A stretch of DNA of 10,509 nt from Bacillota bacterium. GTDB taxonomy: Bacteria > Bacillota > Clostridia > Lachnospirales > Lachnospiraceae. How positions within the stretch are numbered: position 1 is the stretch's first letter; every line of letters begins with the position of its first letter. The notes beneath the pieces were generated by a model. The model saw nothing but the letters and a program-made list of their open reading frames with translations, was not told the origin of the DNA and searched no databases. The stretch spans positions 1 to 10,509 of the forward strand of contig JAEZQN010000109.1 of the NCBI GenBank assembly GCA_023441145.1, read 5' to 3'. This document shows, in pieces, positions 7,855 to 10,509 of this stretch. The position numbers and the translations under genes were made by a program.

Positions 7855-7883
7855 ATTTTATGCAATAGAGGTTAAACTGTCAA
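7855..7883 (-). promoter_or_regulatory. Strong sigma-A-type promoter of apbE
   Basis: On the minus strand, a perfect TTGACA (-35, plus-strand 7878-7883), a 17-base spacer and TAAAAT (-10, 7855-7860, one mismatch) precede apbE. The predicted start of transcription is near 7848, giving a leader of about 58 bases that carries the ACTAGTAAT repeats. Confidence 0.75.
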
Positions 7884-7915
7884 GGTCTACCTATTTTACC
7901 ACCAAGAAATACTAC

Positions 7916-7944
7916 TTTACATGCTTTTTTATTTATGATATTGT
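7916..7944 (+). promoter_or_regulatory. Possible promoter of the FMN-binding gene
   Basis: TTTACA (7916-7921), a 17-base spacer and TATTGT (7939-7944) are the best plus-strand candidate in the divergent intergenic region. The -35 has one mismatch and the -10 has two, so this is a weak call. Confidence 0.3.
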
Positions 7945-7961
7945 TTTGGTGAGTGTAATTC

Positions 7962-7986
7962 TTAATAGTAAGCAAATTACTAGGGA
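7962..7986. repeat. Two diverged TTACTAGTAA-like boxes upstream of the FMN-binding gene
   Basis: TTAATAGTAA (7962-7971, one mismatch to the palindrome at 7826-7835) and TTACTAGGGA (7977-7986, which keeps TTACTAG) lie 15 bp apart, close before the AGGAGG ribosome binding site (7992-7997). They may be the same operator seen in the apbE leader. Confidence 0.35.
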
Positions 7987-8001
7987 TATTTAGGAGGATA
8001 T

Positions 8002-8496
8002 ATGAAGGATAAAAAGTTTGCCGGCATAATTTCATTGATTTTTATGGTTGCTTTAACAGCATTTGCTATTTGGGGAAGTGATTTCTTAGCTAACCTAGGT
8101 GCTGATGAGGCTGTAGCAATGGATGTAAATGGTGCAGAAGGTGTTGTAGAAGCATCTAAAACAGTAGATAAAGATGGTAATGCAACTGGCTACGTGGTAG
8201 TAACTACAGCAAAAGGATATGCTGGTGATATTAAGATGACTATTACCTTTGAAGCAGATGGAACTACAATTAAGGAGTTCGTAGTTGATGAAAACAAAGA
8301 AACTCCAGGGTTAGGTGCTAAGATTGCTGAAGCGGAATTTACTAGCTCCCTACAGGGTATTAAAGCTCCTGTGTATTTAGCAGGTAAAGAGGGCGAAGGA
8401 ACTGCAATTGATGGTGTTTCCAATGCTACTTACTCATCAACTGCTGTTGTTGATGGTATCAACTATGCCAATGCCTTTTTAGCAGCAAATAAATAA
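8002..8496 (+). CDS. Membrane-anchored FMN-binding domain protein (covalent flavin carrier)
   Basis: This 164-residue protein has one N-terminal hydrophobic segment (about 6-24, no lipobox) and an extracytosolic FMN-binding domain of the type found in RnfG/NqrC and Listeria PplA. The flavinylation motif is DGVSNATYSS (137-146), in which T143 is the expected FMN acceptor. The common motif has Gly where N141 stands. ETPGLGAKI (100-108) is the second typical family stretch. Its role is to carry electrons across or along the membrane face, probably after modification by the divergently encoded ApbE. The start has AGGAGG at 7992-7997, only 4 bases away, a short but strong site. It heads a run with the NusG-II and Gx-transporter genes. 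No Rnf or Nqr partner genes are in view, which favours an extracellular electron transfer role over an ion-pumping complex. Confidence 0.92.
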   Translation: MKDKKFAGIISLIFMVALTAFAIWGSDFLANLGADEAVAMDVNGAEGVVEASKTVDKDGNATGYVVVTTAKGYAGDIKMTITFEADGTTIKEFVVDENKETPGLGAKIAEAEFTSSLQGIKAPVYLAGKEGEGTAIDGVSNATYSSTAVVDGINYANAFLAANK

Positions 8497-8523
8497 TTTA
8501 GTTGGGGATGCGGTATCGCATTT

Positions 8524-8583
8524 ATGTTAAAGAAAAGGAGATGCCTTAACAAGAAAAGGTATCTCCTTTCCCTATATTAACAT
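8524..8583 (+). promoter_or_regulatory. Structured leader or attenuator-like hairpin before the NusG-II gene
   Basis: Left arm 8534-8547 and right arm 8556-8569 form a 14-bp stem (one G-U) around an 8-base loop. Outer arms ATGTTAA (8524-8530) and TTAACAT (8577-8583) can close it further. No T-run follows, so it is a poor classical terminator. The right arm (8559-8568, GTATCTCCTT) is also a perfect 10-base complement of the downstream ribosome binding site AAGGAGATAC (8593-8602), so two exclusive pairings are possible. A small hairpin, ATGCG-GTAT-CGCAT (8508-8521), precedes it. RNA folding was judged by eye. Confidence 0.55.
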
Positions 8584-8603
8584 ACTGGATTGAAGGAGAT
8601 ACT

Positions 8604-8972
8604 ATGAAAAGGAACGATATTATATTAATAATAACCATAGCTATCATTGCAATTGGAGCCATTAGTTTTATCCTCTTGAATAAAAAAGAGGGTGGAAAGG
8701 TTATAATTTCAGTTGGTGGTGAGGTTTATAAGGAGGTAAGCCTTAAGGAGGAACAGGAAATTCCCATTGTAATGAAAGATGGTGAATTTGAGAATATACT
8801 GCAAATCAAAAATGGTTATGCTACAATGAAAGAAGCAAACTGTCCAGATCAGCTTTGTGTGCATCAAAAATCTATCTCTAAAGAGGGAGAGAGTATTGTA
8901 TGTCTTCCTCATCAAGTGATTATTACTATTGAGGGGAAAGAGAGTTCTTCTTTGGACTCCATAGCAAATTAA
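8604..8972 (+). CDS. NusG domain II-containing protein (EetA-like), membrane-anchored
   Basis: This 122-residue protein has one N-terminal membrane segment (about 6-25) and an extracytosolic NusG-domain-II (DUF1312) fold; it is not a transcription factor. The family signature CPDQLC (80-85) followed by CLPH (100-103) is present. In Listeria a member of this family, EetA, works with EetB in flavin-based extracellular electron transfer, and its exact role there is unknown. Here it lies between the FMN-binding gene (107-base gap with a strong hairpin) and the Gx-transporter gene (27-base gap), which supports the same role. C85, H87, C100 and H103 form a CxH-x12-CxxH pattern recalling Rieske iron-sulfur ligands, although the spacing is shorter. 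The ATG at 8604 follows AAGGAG at 8593-8598. Confidence 0.88.
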   Translation: MKRNDIILIITIAIIAIGAISFILLNKKEGGKVIISVGGEVYKEVSLKEEQEIPIVMKDGEFENILQIKNGYATMKEANCPDQLCVHQKSISKEGESIVCLPHQVIITIEGKESSSLDSIAN

Positions 8973-8999
8973 GGATAACAGTAAGAAAGGTGTAGGATT

Positions 9000-9497
9000 A
9001 TGAAGTCCAAAAGAGTAGCTACCTATGGAGTATTGGTAGCCCTTGCATTCATTTTTAGTTATATAGAGTCGATGTTTCCAATTCCAATGCCGGTACCAGG
9101 TATGAAACTAGGCTTGGCGAATATAGTAGTAGTGGTGGCTCTTTATACCACAGGGTATAAGGAAGCCTTTGTAGTTTCTTTAGTGAGAATAATCTTAGTG
9201 GGCTTTACCTTTGGAAATATGAACACAATGCTATACAGCTTAAGTGGTGGAATTTTAAGCTTTGCTATGATGGCTTTAATGAAAAAGTTAAACTTACTTA
9301 GTATTGTTGGTGTGAGCGTTATAGGAGCAGTTTTCCATAATATAGGTCAGATTATGGTGGCTATGTTACTGTTAGAATCGACAGTTTTATTATATTATCT
9401 TCCATTCTTGTTGATATCCGCTTTGGTAAGTGGTGTGGTTATTGGCATTATTGGGTCAATCATGTCAAAGAGATTGATAAGAGTGCTGAATTTGTAA
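9000..9497 (+). CDS. Gx transporter family protein (EetB-like; also annotated heptaprenyl diphosphate synthase component I)
   Basis: This 165-residue, very hydrophobic protein has about five to six membrane segments (roughly 8-27, 37-52, 55-72, 76-96, 101-121, 127-158). The conserved start, with PIPMPVPGMKLGLANIV (27-43), matches the Hpre_diP_synt_I/Gx-transporter family, which resembles the S components of ECF transporters. The old name, a prenyl synthase subunit, is probably misleading because no prenyl synthase motif is present. The Listeria homologue EetB is required for extracellular electron transfer. The start has AAAGGTG at 8986-8992 with 7-base spacing, and the NusG-II gene ends 27 bases upstream, so the two are co-transcribed. 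A role in moving electrons, quinone or flavin through the membrane is plausible but unproven. No polyprenyl synthase gene follows; a patatin gene does. Confidence 0.87.
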   Translation: MKSKRVATYGVLVALAFIFSYIESMFPIPMPVPGMKLGLANIVVVVALYTTGYKEAFVVSLVRIILVGFTFGNMNTMLYSLSGGILSFAMMALMKKLNLLSIVGVSVIGAVFHNIGQIMVAMLLLESTVLLYYLPFLLISALVSGVVIGIIGSIMSKRLIRVLNL

Positions 9498-9504
9498 GCC
9501 GGCC

Positions 9505-9533
9505 TTTGCATTTTTTTTTCAGTGTGGTAAAAT
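9505..9533 (+). promoter_or_regulatory. Probable extended -10 promoter of the patatin gene
   Basis: TTTGCA (9505-9510), a 17-base spacer containing a nine-T run, and TAAAAT (9528-9533) preceded by TG (9525-9526). It suggests that the patatin gene has its own promoter as well as possible read-through from the flavin operon. Confidence 0.5.
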
Positions 9534-9575
9534 AAGCCATGTGAGGTTGAGAGGAAATTATAAGGAGGCTTTATT

Positions 9576-10415
9576 TTGGTCAGTTTAGTTTTGGAAGGTG
9601 GAAGCTTTCGAGGTATTTTTACTGCGGGTGTGTTAGATGCTTTGTTGGATAATGATATTCTTGTGCCTTATTGTATTGGTGTATCTGCTGGTATAAGCTA
9701 TGGTGTTTCTTATATATCTAGACAATCTGGTAGGAACCTGAGTGTAGTTACGAAATACCGTAATGACAAGAGATATATTGGTAAGAGTAATATAATCAAA
9801 CAACATAGTGTCTTTGGCTTGGATTTTGTGTATGATAAGGTTCCTAATGAACTTGAACGTTTCGATTGGGATTCTTATAGGTCTTATCCTGGTAAAGTAA
9901 TAGTAGTTACCACTGACGCACGAACGGGAGAGGCAGTGTATTTTGATGGTAAGGAAATGGATAAAAAGTGTACCATACTACGGGCAACCTGTGCACTACC
10001 AATGGCATTTCCAGCAATTATGATTGACGATGTGCCATACTATGATGGAGGATTGTCAGATCCAATTCCAATTGGTAAGGCTATTAAGGATGGGTGCCAT
10101 AAGCATATTATTGTGTTAACCAGGACTGCAGATTATGTAAAGAGGCTAAATAAAACAGGAAAGCTTGTAGCCAAGTTATATAGCCACAAGTATCCAGCTA
10201 TTTCTAAGGCGATTCTAACCCGTCACATAGGATATAATAAAACCTTAGATTACTGCAGGCAGTTAGAAAAAGAGGGAAAGGCTATAATATTACGGCCAAA
10301 GCAACCACTTAACAGTTATGAGAAGGATGTTGAGGTATTAAAGAGCAGTTATCAGATGGGGTATCAACAGGCAGAAGAAAAGCTTGAGGAAATTAAGGCG
10401 CTATTTGTAGAATAA
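9576..10415 (+). CDS. Patatin-like phospholipase family protein
   Basis: This 279-residue predicted cytoplasmic lipid acyl hydrolase has the full patatin pattern: the oxyanion loop in LEGGSFRGIFTAGVLDALLD (6-24), the nucleophile elbow GVSAG (35-39, S37) and DGG (157-159, D157) completing the Ser-Asp dyad. Size and layout resemble bacterial patatins of the E. coli YjjU type. The start is TTG at 9576, supported by AAGGAGG (9562-9568) at 7-base spacing and by the conserved Gly-rich loop beginning only a few residues later. The substrate is unknown; phospholipids or other acyl esters are family-typical. It follows the flavin operon with a promoter of its own and is probably not a functional part of it. 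The C-terminal 60 residues are basic and helical. Confidence 0.92.
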   Translation: MVSLVLEGGSFRGIFTAGVLDALLDNDILVPYCIGVSAGISYGVSYISRQSGRNLSVVTKYRNDKRYIGKSNIIKQHSVFGLDFVYDKVPNELERFDWDSYRSYPGKVIVVTTDARTGEAVYFDGKEMDKKCTILRATCALPMAFPAIMIDDVPYYDGGLSDPIPIGKAIKDGCHKHIIVLTRTADYVKRLNKTGKLVAKLYSHKYPAISKAILTRHIGYNKTLDYCRQLEKEGKAIILRPKQPLNSYEKDVEVLKSSYQMGYQQAEEKLEEIKALFVE

Positions 10416-10448
10416 CTGTATCTAACAGAAAGAATGGGAGGAAATCAA

Positions 10449-10509
10449 ATGATAAATGATGATTTTATTTATTTTAGCATAGGGAAGCAGAAACATATTG
10501 CATTAATTG
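10449..10509 (+). CDS. Start of an unidentified gene, cut by the window edge
   Basis: GGGAGG at 10436-10441 with 7-base spacing precedes an ATG at 10449. The reading frame, MINDDFIYFSIGKQKHIALI, stays open to the edge (20 codons). The 33-base gap from the patatin stop suggests co-transcription. Too little is visible to assign a family. Confidence 0.6.
   Translation, partial: MINDDFIYFSIGKQKHIALI

Noticed and set aside
8497..8603. T-box or known metabolite riboswitch
   Set aside because: The region is only 107 bases, and no T-box motif or conserved riboswitch core was recognised; only the alternative pairing is supported.
8604..8972. NusG-like transcription factor
   Set aside because: Only domain II is present and there is an N-terminal membrane segment; the NGN and KOW domains are absent, so a transcription role is not supported.
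9000..9497. Heptaprenyl diphosphate synthase subunit
   Set aside because: The protein is an integral membrane protein without prenyl-synthase motifs, and no catalytic subunit gene is adjacent in the window.
9498..9520. GCCGGCC followed by nine T residues after the Gx-transporter gene, possible terminator
   Set aside because: The GC-rich part cannot form a stem with a usable loop; the T-run fits better as promoter spacer.

Overview
The window looks like chromosome of a low-GC, Gram-positive anaerobe of the Clostridia, most likely Lachnospiraceae. The signs are AT-rich coding sequence, strong AGGAG-type ribosome binding sites, two TTG starts, and gene families common in that group: the PRTase-like protein, the M23 peptidase with a tyrosine-rich helical domain, and BTAD-type regulators. 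The family assignment is inference from protein style. I see no tRNA, rRNA, CRISPR array, insertion sequence or phage gene.

Layout. (1) 1-593, minus: a phosphoribosyltransferase-fold protein cut by the left edge. (2) 741-1922, plus: a membrane-anchored M23 peptidase. (3) 2018-6691, plus: a two-gene signalling operon with no gap between the genes, made of a cytoplasmic hybrid histidine kinase (PAS-PAS-HisKA-HATPase-REC-Hpt) and a 700-residue response regulator (REC, active-type GGDEF, SARP-like winged helix, BTAD, and a C-terminal region that reads as a second, decayed GGDEF domain). It ends in a bidirectional terminator. (4) 6732-9497: an extracytosolic flavin module. The lipoprotein ApbE (minus) is divergent from an FMN-binding protein, a NusG-domain-II protein and a Gx-transporter-family membrane protein (plus). 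(5) 9576-10415, plus: a patatin-like phospholipase. (6) 10449 to the end: the start of an unidentified gene.

How they may work together. ApbE should attach FMN covalently to the threonine of the DGVSNATYSS motif in the adjacent FMN-binding protein. The NusG-II and Gx-transporter proteins belong to the families called EetA and EetB in the Listeria flavin-based extracellular electron transfer locus. The four genes therefore look like a compact electron-export module, although no NADH dehydrogenase or quinone-synthesis gene is visible here. The signalling operon is convergent with apbE; a regulatory link is possible but not shown.

Most worth a second look: a leader between the FMN-binding and EetA-like genes that can form two mutually exclusive RNA pairings, one of which covers the ribosome binding site; a CxH-x12-CxxH, Rieske-like residue pattern in the EetA-like protein; repeated TTACTAGTAA-like boxes in both leaders of the divergent flavin genes; the REC-GGDEF-SARP-BTAD-degenerate GGDEF fusion; and the PRTase-fold protein lacking the acidic pair of its PRPP motif.
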